This document shows positions 10,751 to 21,966 of a stretch of DNA of 64,000 bases, one piece after another; the stretch's first letter is position 1, and every line of letters starts with the position of its first letter. Location of the stretch: the NCBI RefSeq assembly GCF_032452875.1, contig NC_083875.1:77460178-77524177 (forward strand). Reading direction: 5' to 3'. The stretch comes from Bos javanicus. Taxonomy: Eukaryota > Chordata > Mammalia > Artiodactyla > Bovidae. The notes under the pieces were generated by a model. It was not told where the DNA came from. It saw only the letters and a program-made list of their open reading frames with translations, and made no database searches. The translations under genes were made by a program, and so were the position numbers.

Positions 10751-12125
10751 TAGAGGTGAAGTGTAAGAAAGCTGATTTCAGCATGGGGACGTCCACCCCC
10801 AGAACAGGACTCTTCTTCCTCCTCCCCAGCCACAGGGTTCCTGGGTCTAAGACACTGAGTCCCTGCACAGATACTGTCCAGACTCTAGACAAAACTCCAG
10901 TTGTCCCCAGTCCATTCCTTTCACATCTGGCTGGTGAATGTCAGGTCAATCTAATACATTAGTGAGTGATATGGACGTGATGGGTGATGACATGTTTGTC
11001 ATCCTGACAAGTGAAATTAAGACACACTTAAACTGAAGTATAAGCCTTGACCTGACTTTCACTAATGATGGGGATTCTAGGCAATATAGCAGGCTAATAG
11101 AGAAATCTGGGATCTGGTCTCATTTCACACCAAAGAAACTACCAGTTATTCAGCTGATGCATACAGCCAGTTCTGCATACTCCATTTGAGAGAGGAATGG
11201 AGGCTCCTAAGTAGGAGTGCTAAAGCATTATTTATGATAAACAGTCCAACTATTCAAAAAAACGGAAATGGCCATGTATTAATTCTGAAGAATCTAGTAC
11301 AGCTACTGACATAACAATTATAAGGATTATGCAGAAATACACCTGAGTGTATTTTAAACTATGCTATATGAAAAAATCAAAATAGCATATGTGACACAGT
11401 ACTAGAAAATATAAACAGTCAAGACAATATGCAGTAGGATTATACAACCAGTTTTGTTTTCTTGAAGTTGTCCTGATAGACTATTATCTTTGCACACAAA
11501 AAAGGCTAAGAAAAGGGAGGACTTGGTCACAAACATTCTAGCCTGAATGTTCCAGAGACTCTCTGAAGGTAGACTGAGGAGCTGCCAAGTGTTCAGATAT
11601 GGAACTGTACCAAAAAAACAAGTAGGTAGTTAATGCTAATTTTAAAAAAGACTCATGCCATCTTTTTATCAAGCATGTTTATCTTAGATGGGCTGAGAGA
11701 CTTCAGTAACACTTGGGGAGCTCTCTCTCCTTTGGTAGGTGATTTTTTGGATAAATAGACTTTCTTCCAAACCACTCTGAAAAGCTTGGACCCCTCCACA
11801 GGCATCCACCTGTCCTGGGGGCTGAGGTGAGAGCGTGCTGAGTCATGTCCAGCCCATCTTCAGAAGTCTGCAGCGGTTCCTTCCTCTGTCCGGCCGCGAG
11901 ACTCAAATCGAAGAAGGAAAACTGCCATTTGATGCTGCTATTTCCATTCCCAATTTTCTCAATTTAGCTCTCAGGTTTTTTGACCTGGTCATCTGAGGGT
12001 GAAATCACTTGAGAATTTTCCATGCTAGTTTTTTATTTCAGTTATTTTGTGTTGAGTTGAAAACATTTCAACACAGAAGCTAAAATTCTCTGGAACACTA
12101 GTTTCTGAAAACTCCAAAGTTTAAG
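10751..12125. other. Unassigned intergenic sequence
   Basis: No gene or named repeat recognised. Open frames here stay under 80 codons and have no family resemblance. Confidence 0.4.
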
Positions 12126-12129
12126 GGTA

Positions 12130-12245
12130 AGTACCCACTCCAGTATTCTTACCTGGAGAATTCCATGGACAGAGGAGCTTGGCAGACTACAGTCCATGGG
12201 GTCGCAAAGAGTAGGACATGACTGAGTGACTACACCTTCACTTTC
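12130..12245 (+). mobile_element. Bov-tA SINE, 3' half
   Basis: It starts within the element at 'acccactccagtattcttacctggagaattcc' and ends 'catgactgagtgactac'. The tRNA-like head is missing. Confidence 0.8.
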
Positions 12246-12315
12246 ACAGAGTTTCTGGGGTGTTTTTCAAGTTCTCACCAGATTTTTCAGCATGAGTTTC
12301 TGTCCAGCAAGTTGG

Positions 12316-12504
12316 CTAACTCCCTTCTCCACCAACCTCCACTCACTCATGCAATGTGGGACAAACATTTACTAAATAGCTACTGTTGGCCACTCACTCC
12401 TCTAGACGCTAACTCCTTTCTCCTCCACCAACCTCCACTCACTCATGCAGTGTGGGACAAACATTTACTAAATAGCTACTGTTGGTCACTCACTCCTCTA
12501 GACG
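12316..12504. repeat. Tandem duplication A (two units, 93 and 96 bp)
   Basis: Unit 1 is 12316-12408 and unit 2 is 12409-12504. Both start CTAACTCC and end CCTCTAGACG. They differ by a few substitutions and a 3-bp CTC insertion in unit 2. Both frame-read as a repeated HQPPLTHAxWDKHLLNSYCW segment, but that looks accidental. Confidence 0.9.
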
Positions 12505-12824
12505 CTGAGCATACAGCGTAAACAAAACTAGTAAGTGTCTGCTTACCTTATAGTGAAGGGTGGGAAGGATGGTAGGGAATTGCTGAAGCAAAATCCTTGA
12601 GTTGGTGAGAGAGGGTAGAATAAGTGCCAAGAAAGAGCTGACCTTAAAGAGGAACATCACTCCTCTAGACGCTGAGCATACAGCGTAAACAAAACTAGTA
12701 AATGTCTGCTTACCTTATAGTGAAGGGTGGGAAGGATGGTAGGGAATTGCTGAAGCAAAATCCTTGAGTTGGTGAGAGAGGGTAGAATAAGTGCCAAGAA
12801 AGAGCTGACCTTAAAAAGGAACGT
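12491..12824. repeat. Tandem duplication B (two units of 167 bp)
   Basis: Unit 1 is 12491-12657 and unit 2 is 12658-12824, both starting CACTCCTCTAGACGCTGAGC. I count three differences: GTAAGTG against GTAAATG, AAAGAGG against AAAAAGG, and AACAT against AACGT. Unit 1 begins inside the end of tandem A, so the two duplications overlap by 14 bp and must have happened one after the other. Confidence 0.9.
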
Positions 12825-14499
12825 ATTCGCTTCATTCATAATAACAGGAGAAGTAAAGCATATTGGCACGTATGGAGACAGCTAAAAGAGATGGTAGTTG
12901 CATCTTGTAAGTTCTCTTCTGATTGCCTCTTGTATCTCTATGAAACAGAAAGGTCATCAGCTCACACAGTTGTTGGGGGAGACCATGTTAGAGGTTGAAA
13001 ATAAAAGAATGAAATAATTTAGGAGAATAGGACTGTGAATAGATTCAAAAAATATGGAATTATTGCTGTGCAGCATCAAGGGGTTAAGCGATCAGGAACT
13101 GACAGTGAGACTGTCCAGTGAGGTTGTGGTTTTTTTCTCCAGTTACATTCAGAAGTGCAGGAGCAGGCATAGTGTAAGAGAAGAGTTGGATTTGAGTGGT
13201 ATGTGATTTTGCAAGGAAAGACAATACAGCAAGGGAAGAGCAGATTTGCCTTGCTGGCTGTGATAAAAACAATTTCTGTTTTGCCTTATGAAATATTCAG
13301 TATAAATACTTTCTAAATTTATCTTTCCCATTATTGAAGCAATGATAATAGCAACCTGGAAGACTGTGAACATCATGAAAACATGTTTATGACATATTGT
13401 TATTGGGGAGAAGGGTAGTATACAAAATTGAGTCTGTTCTGGGATTACACTTAAATTAAAATGATATGGACAAAATCTAAGTCCAGGGAAAAGTAAAATT
13501 GTTTGATTCACTTAAAGGCAGGATTTGGAGGGAATTTCTTACTTTTCTTTTATCTGATGTTCTATTCAGGTCATTAAACCTTTATTGAGTGTTGGACACT
13601 GTGCTAGGCTCCAAGAATACAAAAAAAAAAAAAAGAAGAAGAAGGATGTGAAAAAGAAGGAAGAAGGGAAGGAGGAATTATAATAGTCTTTTACTTAGGA
13701 AGCAGAGAGGCTAAGAATGATACCGATATAATAAAGTCATTATACTAAAACTATGTGGCAAATAGGATGTCAGTCTCTTTAACAGACAACATTAGTTAAT
13801 ATTCTCTTAGTTGTAGAATATTACAAACAAGTACAATACAGTAGTCGTTGCTATGTACTAAAATTGACTAAACTGAAAAGGATGATCTGATTGAAGGACT
13901 GGACCACAGAACCGAAGGACAATAGACAGCAGGACCCTGGGAGTAAGCTGGAGGAAGAGACCTGAACACAGCACAACTCGTCTGTCTGTCTGTCATCTAT
14001 ATTCTGCTTTGCCTTCATTCCTCAAGAAATTTTGGCCAAGTTGGGACCATATGGACACCTCTGAATCAATCAAAAGCAGCCAAAGGGTTGTGTTATATTT
14101 TCCAAACATCCTGTTGGGAGTCCCACCACTGTAAGCATGTGGATGAAAGGAAGAGACCATTCTCAAAGTCAGCAGGGCTGTCATCTCAGTAGATATCAGC
14201 CTTTGCCTTTTCTACCTAACACATACACTCTTCTAATGCACATAAAATTCCAAAAATGACCTTACCTAACACACAACTATCATCTCCCCAATGGCAAAGT
14301 CACACCCAGCTACTGCACTGAGAGGAGATTTCCCAGAGTCACTGTTCTTCATTCAAGATCTTTAGGTAATATCTATTATTTCTTTAGTAAATTCCCAACC
14401 TGGCCCAGATATGTTTCTTCCTGATTTTGCAACTAGTAGAAAAATGATCAATGTAACCAACCCCTACCCAATACATAATGGTGCAGGAAAAATAAGGTA
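12825..14499. other. Unassigned intergenic sequence with a purine tract
   Basis: No gene seen. A purine-only run lies at about 13619-13678 (A run, then AAG and AGG repeats). The 62-120 codon frames on the minus strand show no recognisable domain. Confidence 0.4.
13619..13678. repeat. Purine-rich low-complexity tract
   Basis: An A run followed by GAAGAAGAAGG-type repeats with almost no pyrimidines. It is probably a degenerate poly(A) tail or microsatellite. Confidence 0.75.
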
Positions 14500-14630
14500 A
14501 CTACACAGATCATCAAAGGTATACAACTGGCCAATTAGCACATGAAAAAATGCCCAACATCACTAATCATTAGGCAAATGTAAATCAAAATCACAACTGT
14601 ATATCATTTCACACTCACTAGGATGCTTAT

Positions 14631-14903
14631 CAGAGAAGGCAATGGCACCCCACTGCAGTACACTTGCCTGGAGAATCCCATGGACAGAGGGGCCTGGTGG
14701 GCTGCAGTCCATGGGGTCGCTAAGAGTCGGACACGACTGAATGACTTCACTTTCATTTTTCACTTTCATGCATTGGAGAAGGAAATGGCAACCCGCTCCA
14801 GTGTTCTTGCCTGGAGAATCCCAAGGACGGTGGAGCCTAGTGGGCTGCCGTCTATAGGGTCGCACAGAGTCAGACACGACTGAAGCAACTTAGCAGCAGC
14901 AGC
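14631..14903 (+). mobile_element. BOV-A2 SINE inside L1, with 11-bp target duplication
   Basis: Two Bov-A units ending in the (AGC)n tail. AGGATGCTTAT occurs at 14620-14630 and again at 14904-14914, so the insertion point in the L1 is exact. Confidence 0.95.
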
Positions 14904-15137
14904 AGGATGCTTATAATCAGACAGACAGATAACACGAAGTATTGACAAGGATGTAAATGAAACTCCCATACACTGTTAATGGGAATGTAAAATGATACAG
15001 CCACTTTGGGAAACAGTTTGGCAGGTTAAACACAGAGTTACCAAATGATGAAAGAGATTAATCAGAAGATTAAAAATATAAAGTAGAGAGTTACAAAATG
15101 ATTCAGCAATTCCACTTTTAGATGTATATCCAACAGG

Positions 15138-15272
15138 GACTTCCCTGGTGGTCCAGTGCTTAAGACTCTGTGCTTCCAAAGCAAGGGGGCAAGGGTCTGA
15201 TCCCTGGTTTGGGAACTAATATCCCACATGCTACACAGCATGGGCAGAAACGTAAAAGAAATTTTTTTAAAG
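15138..15272 (+). mobile_element. CHR-type SINE inside the same L1, with 17-bp target duplication
   Basis: 'gacttccctggtggtccagtgcttaag ... tctgatccctggtttgggaact ... aaaagaaattttttt'. The flanking direct repeat GATGTATATCCAACAGG is perfect at 15121-15137 and 15273-15289. Confidence 0.95.
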
Positions 15273-16004
15273 GATGTATATCCAACAGGAATAAAGACAT
15301 ATGTCCACACAAAAACCTGCACACAAACGTTCATAGAAACATTATTCAAAATGCTTCCCAAAAGTGGGACTAACCCTAAAGTTCATCAACTAATTATTGG
15401 ATAAATAAAATATGGTATATTCATACAATGAATGTATTCATACAATGAATACAAATAATTTGCATTTGCATTTGAAAATAAAAACTAACAAAGTCCTATA
15501 TGTTATAACATGTAATATAAATCTTGAAAATATTATACTAAATGAAAAAAATGACAAAAGACAACATACTTAATGAATATTTTATATGTAATGCCCAGAA
15601 TGGGTTAGAGAATGCAGGGGCATTCTGTCCCCAAGAGAAATGGGGAGAACTGCTAATGAGTCCAGGGTTTTAATTGGGGGCGACAAAAAAATGTTCCAAT
15701 GATGATGCTCATACAACTCTGCAAATACACTGAAAAACACTGAACTGTATGCTTTTAACTGTATGCTATCTGAATTATATCTCAGTAAGGCCATTATAAA
15801 AAGAATTATCTAAATCAAGTCTTTTTATTGAAATGTAGAGATTTGACATCCTGCGTACTTTATGAAATGATCACCACAGTAAATCCAGTGTTCAAATCTT
15901 GAGACAAGACCCATATCAGAAGATGTTGAAACTGGAAGCATTCCAGGTTTAGTGAAAAGACAGCCAGTGGATCTTTAAGATAACTTCTAAAATGATACAA
16001 ATGA

Positions 16005-16310
16005 ACTTATTTACAGAACAGAAATAGACTCAGACATAGAAAATGAATTTATGGTTACAAAAGGGGAAAGCAGGGGAGACAGATAAATTAGGAGCTTGGG
16101 ATTAACATATATACACTACTACATATAAAATAGACAAACAAGGATCTGTATAAACACAGGGAACCATACTCAATATCTTAACCTATAATGGAAAATAATC
16201 TGAAAAAGAATATATATAACTGAATATATAACTGAATCACTTTGCTTTACCCTTGAAACTAACACAACATTGTAAATCAACTATAATTTAATAAAATTTT
16301 TTAAAGAAAA
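16005..16310 (+). mobile_element. L1 3' UTR, artiodactyl type
   Basis: 'agaacagaaatagactcagacatagaaaatgaatttatggttac' through 'ccttgaaactaacacaacattgtaaatcaactataatttaataaaa'. This is a typical ruminant L1 3' end. Confidence 0.8.
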
Positions 16311-16450
16311 CTTCCGATCTTAAATTTAGCTAAAGTGATATCACAGAGGTTATTTTCTCTTAAAATTGCCTAATTAGGGAAATTAGTATTTGGATATTGC
16401 TATAAAGAGTAGTATTTTCATTTTAAAATTTTAAGATAGAAAAACATTAC

Positions 16451-16562
16451 CTCCTTTTACACTGGAACATCCCCAATATCAGCAACTTCCACATATAACA
16501 GTGTGCTCTGATTACAATCTCGGATGAGGGACAAAGCTCTCTCTACAGTGGACTCCCTTAAC
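16451..16562 (-). other. Exon-like segment on the minus strand, identity unknown
   Basis: Read on the minus strand, a pyrimidine-rich stretch ending TTTGTTTAG precedes position 16562, and GGAG/GTAATG follows position 16451, matching splice acceptor and donor patterns. Reading from 16561, one frame stays open for 34 codons and looks protein-like (LRESTVERALSLIRDC, then NQSTLLYVEVADIGDVPV). It then reaches TAA, leaving AAGGAG before the donor. I do not recognise the protein. It may be a decayed exon, an exon of a non-coding transcript, or chance. Confidence 0.3.
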
Positions 16563-16790
16563 CTAAACAAAGGAAACCATAACGAAAGTTACTCACATGT
16601 CCTTGATTATAAGCTTAATGTGAATTAAGTAGTAGAATGAAATATTGGTGAGATGCTATATTTTCATTTCAATTCCCCAGAATTGGTAGTATTTGGAAAG
16701 GTTGCGAACATTAACTTCAGTAATAGTGAGTCAGTTCTCAAACTTAAGTTCCTTTTGTGACTTAGAATTAAGATCAAGTGCAATTAGTGA

Positions 16791-16963
16791 CACAACTGAG
16801 CGACTTCACTTTCACTGTTCACTTTCATGCATTGGAGAAGGAAATGGCAACCCACTCCAGTGTTCTTGCCTGGAGAATCCCAGGGACGGGGGAGCCTGGT
16901 GGGATGCCGTCTATGGGGTCGCACAGAGTCGGACACGACTGAAGCGACTTAGCAGCAGCAGCA
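16791..16963 (+). mobile_element. BOV-A2 SINE, shorter copy, with 11-bp target duplication
   Basis: It begins 'cacaactgagcgacttcac' and ends in (AGC)n. GCAATTAGTGA occurs at 16780-16790 and 16964-16974. Confidence 0.93.
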
Positions 16964-16974
16964 GCAATTAGTGA

Positions 16975-17695
16975 AGGAGCTGAGGAAACTTCTCAAACAG
17001 ACCCAGAAATCAATCTCTAATAACAGGAGAAACTGCAATTGAGGTAGGTAAGCCTGTAGTCATTTTGCCCACAGAAGTTTTGAATGTGGAATATATCTCA
17101 CTCATAAGAAAGCAACGTGTTTTTAAAACTGAAATTACTCCAGTAAATATTAAGTCCTTTTCAGGTAATATTAGAATTCTTCCTGACCTTTGACTTATTT
17201 CCAGAACCAACAGTAATTAACAGCAATTATTTTCATCTGAAATAATCCTGTGACATTCAAATTTCCTCTATTTTTGAGAATTCATTTCAATGAAATCATT
17301 TTATTTTTACTGCCTTTTCTGCACACAAACTTTTACCTGTAAAAATTTACTTTGCTCAGATTATTCTCCTCAAAAAAAAAATGATGGCTAAAGTCCACTT
17401 TGGAAAACTTCAGCCCTAAGAACTTAATCACCCTGCTCACACCTGATTCTCCTAAACACAAAACCAGCTAGGTTCCATCCCTGTCACCAGAGGGAGTAGT
17501 AGAGCAATGCTAGCAGCAATCTTAAAATGCAAAAGCTTGTTTTCCCCAATTTTCCCACAGTACTGGACATATTTCTGCTATATTTTGGCCAGAAGGAAAG
17601 CACATTTTTATCATTTTTCTCAAGGAATAACTTAAATTGTGTCACTGAATCCACTGGACATGCTGTGGCCACCCTACCAGATTTCCTTTGACCAG
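16975..17695. other. Unassigned sequence
   Basis: No gene or named repeat recognised. AT-rich with short open frames only. Confidence 0.4.
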
Positions 17696-17699
17696 AGTT

Positions 17700-18720
17700 C
17701 ACAAAGAACTCCAATTTCATTGTTGGTGTGAATGTTAACATTTGTGCAGCCACTATGGACTGCAAGGAGATCCAACCAGTCCATCCTAAAGGAAATCAGT
17801 CCTGACTATTCATTGGAAGGACTGATGCTGAAGCTGAAACTCCAATACTTTGGCCACCTGAAGCGAAGAGCTGACTCATTTGAAAAGACCCTGATGCTGG
17901 GAAAGATTGAAGGCAGGAGGAAAAGGGGACGACAGAGGATAAGATGGCTGGATGGCATCACTGACTCAATGGACATGAGTTTGAGTAAATTCTGGGAGTT
18001 GGAGATGGACAAGGGCACCTGGCGTGCTGCAGTACATGGGGTCGCAAAGAGTCGGACACAACTGAACAACTGAACTGAACTACGGAAAACAGCAGGAAGG
18101 CTACTCAAAAAAATTAAAAATAGGTCTACCATACAATCCAGCAATTTCACTTCTGGGTATTTATCCAAAGAAATGAAAACATTAATTCAAAAAGACTTAT
18201 GCACCTCCATGCTTACTGAAGCATTTTTTACAATAGCCAAGATATGGAAGCAACCTGAATGTCCCTCAGTAGATAAAGATACATAAAGATGTGGTGCATA
18301 CGTACAATGGAATATTATTCAGCCTTTTATGACCACATGGGTGACTTTGAGGGCTGCTTGCTAAGTGAAATAAGACAGAGAAAAACTAGTATCATATGAT
18401 TTAACTTTTATGTGAAATCTGAAAAACAAAACAAATAAACAAATGTAACAAAACAGAATCAAACTCATAGAGAATAAACTGGTGGTTGCCAGAGGGAAGA
18501 AAGGCGGGTGAAATAAGCGAAAAGGACCGAGAGGTACAAACTTCCAGTATAAAAACAAGTCGCAGGGATGTAATATTTCAGCCCAAAATATAGTCAACAA
18601 TATTGCAATTACTCTGCTTGGGGACAAATGTTGACTGATTATGGTGACCACTTCACAATGTATAAAAATACTGAATCACTATAGTGTACATCTGAGACTA
18701 ATATGTTTTACTTCAATAAA
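17700..18720 (+). mobile_element. Old L1 3' region, split by a BovB insertion
   Basis: The left part ends 'tttgtgcagccactatgga'. The right part resumes 'ggaaaacagcaggaagg' and continues 'ccatacaatccagcaatttcacttctgggtatttatcc' to 'ctgagactaatatgttttacttcaataaaacaaaa'. This is the standard L1M 3' order. Confidence 0.85.
17760..18078 (+). mobile_element. BovB LINE 3' fragment inside L1
   Basis: It begins 'ctgcaaggagatccaaccagtcc' and ends with the TGAAC-type tail. The L1 target ACTATGGA (17752-17759) recurs as ACTACGGA (18079-18086). An open frame at 17732-18073 covers the BovB C-terminal segment, ending KSRTQLNN. Confidence 0.92.
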
Positions 18721-19205
18721 ACAAAAAACAGCTCCAATTTAAACTGTGCCCTGCAGTGTGAAACCTGGAAGGCAGGGAACTCAGGCTCAGACAGAGGCTG
18801 TTTACCGGTGCTTACAGAAGCATTTCAATATCTTAGTAGTAATATTAGTACAGCTCTACAGTCGGAAACCAGCCAGGTGTATGTCCTGAATATGTGCTCA
18901 AAGACAGGTCCAAAAGGAAACACCTTATCATTGGATGACTTGAGAAAGAAAAGAGAGACTTCTAGAGACTTTCATTTTATGCTCTACACAAGTCCATACC
19001 ACTTAAATTTTTTACAGTGAACATATTTCACTTTGGGAAATTTTTTTTAATCAAGCAAAAACAGCAAAGATTTGCTGCTCTCCCTGAGCTTCTAGAAGAG
19101 CATTAGGATCCCAGTAAATTACTAACTTGACATTGTTGTATAAGACAGATCCAACACAGCGATTTCTCCATACAGTGGTACTGTTAACATATAAACAGAA
19201 GGAAG
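18721..19205. other. Unassigned sequence
   Basis: A 105-codon frame (18703-19020) runs out of the L1 end into unique sequence and shows no known domain. I do not regard it as a gene. Confidence 0.4.
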
Positions 19206-19213
19206 GAAAGTTT

Positions 19214-19419
19214 GGGGCCAGCTCTTGGCTCAGATAGTAAAGAATCTGCCTGCAATGCGGGAGTCCAAGTTCAATCCCTGAGTTGGGAAGATCCCCCGGA
19301 GAAGGGGATGGCTACCCACTCCAGTATTCTTGCCTGGAGAATTCTATGGACAGAGGAACCTGGCAGGCTACAGCCCAGGGGGTCGCAAACAGCTGGACAT
19401 GACTGAGAGACTAACATGT

Positions 19420-19420
<1 letters not shown>
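19214..19420 (+). mobile_element. Bov-tA SINE
   Basis: 'ctcttggctcagatagtaaagaatctgcctgcaatgcggg ... catgactgagagactaac', followed directly by a CA microsatellite grown from its tail. Confidence 0.88.

Positions 19421-19421
<1 letters not shown>

Positions 19422-19454
<33 letters not shown>
19422..19454. repeat. (CA)n microsatellite
   Basis: About 16 uninterrupted AC dinucleotides at the 3' end of a Bov-tA SINE. Confidence 0.97.
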
Positions 19455-19455
<1 letters not shown>

Positions 19456-19659
19456 GTACCCAATCCCAGTAACTTCAAATAGCAAAGTCTTTAAAAAGAC
19501 ACTTGAAAATCCACATCCTGGCACCTCTTCCTCCCTTACCCTCTGACAGACGGAAGAAGAAAGCTGATGGAGAGAATCCCCAAAGTTAGGTGACACTTGG
19601 ACTATTCCTTGGTCATCCTTGAATGCCTGAATGGCTGGAGACAACAGGGCAGCTGATCT

Positions 19660-19810
19660 CTGGATCAGCAGTATCACCTGAAAACCTGCTATGAATGGAA
19701 ATTCTCAGACCCCACACCAGCCAAATCAGTAAATCTGGGGTGGGGGCCCAACAATCTGCATTTTGACATGCCCTCCAGGGGAATCTGATGCAGAAAAGTC
19801 AGAATCTCTG
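19660..19810 (+). repeat. MER5-like (hAT-Charlie) DNA transposon fragment
   Basis: 'gaaattctcagaccccacaccagccaaatcagtaaatctgggg ... caacaatctgcattttgacatgccctccagggg' matches the layout of mammalian MER5 non-autonomous hAT elements. Confidence 0.65.
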
Positions 19811-20022
19811 CCTTAGGGTATCTGTTTTCCCCTAAGGGGGGCCATTGCTGGAGGTCACTTGAACAGAGGAGCTGCCTGTGGAAGGCATGGGACTCTTTAC
19901 AAGAGGAAATGAGCTTCCTCCTTGAAACCTTGGGGGAAAGAGTATATTCAGACTGCTGTTTGTGTGTGTATTCCATAATATGCATAATAGAGGAGACTTT
20001 GAAGCTTCTCACATTATTACTA

Positions 20023-20308
20023 TTAGTTCAGTTCAGTCACTCAGTTGTGTCCAATTCTTTGCGACCGCATGGACTGCATCACACCAGGCCTCCCTGTCCA
20101 TCACCAACTCCCGGAGTTTACTCAAACTCATGTCCATTGAGTTGGTGATGCCATCCAACCATCTCACCTTCTCCTCCCACCTTCAATCTTTCCCAGCATC
20201 AGGGTCTTTTCAAATGAGTCAGCTCTTAGCATCAGGTGACCAAAGTATTGGAGTTTCAGCTTCAACATCAGTCCTACCAATGAATAGTCAGGACTGATTT
20301 CCTTCAGG
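20023..20308 (-). mobile_element. BovB LINE 3' fragment
   Basis: The reversed tail 'ttagttcagttcagtcactcag' is at the left. It reads to 'caggactgatttccttcagga' on the right, where it is truncated. The minus-strand frame 20164-20382 contains the matching EISPDYSLVGLMLKLKLQY peptide. Confidence 0.9.
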
Positions 20309-20809
20309 AAATCATTACTTACTACAATGGAAAATACAGATTTGTTTTCTAACCAGAGAAAAACATGGACAGAGAAGGGCAAGTTGAGAGGGAAAGTTAG
20401 ATCCGAGATGACTTAAGACACAACTTTCCTTTCTGAAGAAACACATCCTACCTACACAGGGTTCATCCAGGTCTGTAATTCTCCCACAGCTCCCTGCCTC
20501 TTGGGCATGACAGCCTCCCTGGTTGTCAGCTGACACTTCAGTGGCAATAAGATCAGCCCCTGAGAGCAAGAGTGAGGGGGTTGAGGTCTTGCAAGGGAAG
20601 GTGAGAGGTGAGATAACAGAAATACCCTAGTGCTGTTCTTCCTAACACTAACGGGGATGGAGGAAAGAGGCTAGAAAGTTACCATTTCTCGAAACCAGTG
20701 TCTTGGTAGATTTCAAGCGAGTTTCACTTTGCTTTCAGAATTATGCCATAACTCTTCCAATTTCTCTCAAAAGGCAACAGAAGGAATGGCCAGTAGTTCT
20801 CCCAGAATA

Positions 20810-20945
20810 CAAGCTTAGGACTCTGCCGTTTATTGGCTGTGCAACTTCAGGAAATTACTTAACCTTTCTGTATTTCAGTTTTCTGGTCCTGAAATAATGC
20901 GATACAAGTACAAGTAAGATCCCTGGCAGGTAGTGTTAGCTGTTA
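20810..20945 (+). repeat. MIR SINE
   Basis: 'actctgccgtttattggctgtgcaacttcaggaaattacttaacctttctgtatttcagttt' is the MIR core. Confidence 0.75.
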
Positions 20946-21297
20946 CCATTATATCAGAACTTCTATTATTGAACTGAATTAAATAAATGAAGACTTCACA
21001 GTCAGACACTGAAAAACAAGGGCTTCCTGGGAACAAGAATAAAGCATTTGGGATTCTTGTGTTTGTCCAAGGTTTCTTAAACTAGAACCACAATAAAATC
21101 CCTGGAAAGGTTTACTTTTTCATTTGGAAGATGGGCAGCACTCTTACCCACAGATAAAGAAGGGATGCGAGTGAATCAGAAATCCACAAAGCAGCCAGGG
21201 GTCAGACTCACTCTATACAAAATGGAGACATCACCCAGCCAGGAGGAGCAGGGTGGTTCCTTGAATACAGCAACACAAGCAGCCCAGGAGGAAGGCC

Positions 21298-21777
21298 TGA
21301 GCGCCGAGAGAACCCAACGAGAGACAGAGGTCTTACCGAACCAGGTGTTTCCCCAGCTTGCAGCAAGGCAGATGCTGAGACGCCAAGGTCTGCAGCAGAG
21401 AAAGGGTTTATTATTCCAAGGCAGCCAAGCAACAGACAGGAGACCAAATCTCAAATCCACTTCCCAGAAGGCCAGGGGCTCAGGATACTTACGGGATAAA
21501 GCTGAGTCCTAGCGAGCATTGGGGAAAGGTGATTGGAAATAAGACAAAGGTGAGATAATCGTGGCAAGAGCCACTAAGCTGCAAGCTTCCTCACCTGACA
21601 CATGTTTAGAAAACAATGTGTTAGCACGTTCTGAGGGTTGAGTTTTGGGCCCTATGACGTCACAAGTACACTCAAGCACATGCCCCGTTGGTGCATCGTG
21701 GATCCCAACCAGTCTTAACCAGCTCAAGCTCAAATTGAACACAGCTGAGTCCAAGTTCGTGATTAACAACTTAGGCA
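21298..21777 (-). mobile_element. Probable solo LTR of an endogenous retrovirus-like element
   Basis: Read on the minus strand there is a U3-like region with a perfect CRE octamer TGACGTCA (21655-21662) and a polyadenylation signal AATAAA (21407-21412 on +). After the signal comes a pyrimidine-rich CCCTTTCTCTGCTGCAG stretch, typical of an R/U5 border. The interval chosen starts TG and ends CA on the + strand. No target duplication was found and no retroviral genes lie beside it, so ends and family are uncertain. The plus-strand frame at 21165-21512 overlaps it and looks accidental. Confidence 0.55.
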
Positions 21778-21966
21778 TACACCTTATTATTTAGGCCAGG
21801 TGACAGTTGGAGGACATACAAGTTTTGCAAAACAATTAAAGCGAGCTTAGTCAGGGAAGGCAGATTACAGTCCTTATTTATTAAGCAAGATATAGTTTAA
21901 TAAATCTAACTTATGACTACCCTTGCTTTCAGACATGGTCTTTAAAAAAATACTAAATAAAACACA

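Larger units (their letters stand above)
14500..15790 (+). mobile_element. Old L1 LINE 3' region, interrupted by two SINEs
   Basis: 'gcacatgaaaaaatgcccaacatcactaatcattag', 'cactgttaatgggaatgtaaaatgatacagccactttgg' and 'ggataaataaaatatggtatattcatacaatgaat' are the usual late-ORF2 and 3' landmarks of mammalian L1. Two SINEs sit in it (14631-14903 and 15138-15272), each with a target duplication. The ORF is destroyed. Confidence 0.8.

Noticed and set aside
12312..12521. Protein with an internal repeat (HQPPLTHAxWDKHLLNSYCW twice)
   Set aside because: The repeat follows from a DNA tandem duplication. There is no conserved start, no domain, and the unit length is a multiple of three only by chance.
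14631..16963. Direct repeats spaced as in a CRISPR array
   Set aside because: The repeats are SINE target duplications and (AGC)n tails in a mammalian genome. There are no regular spacers and no cas genes.
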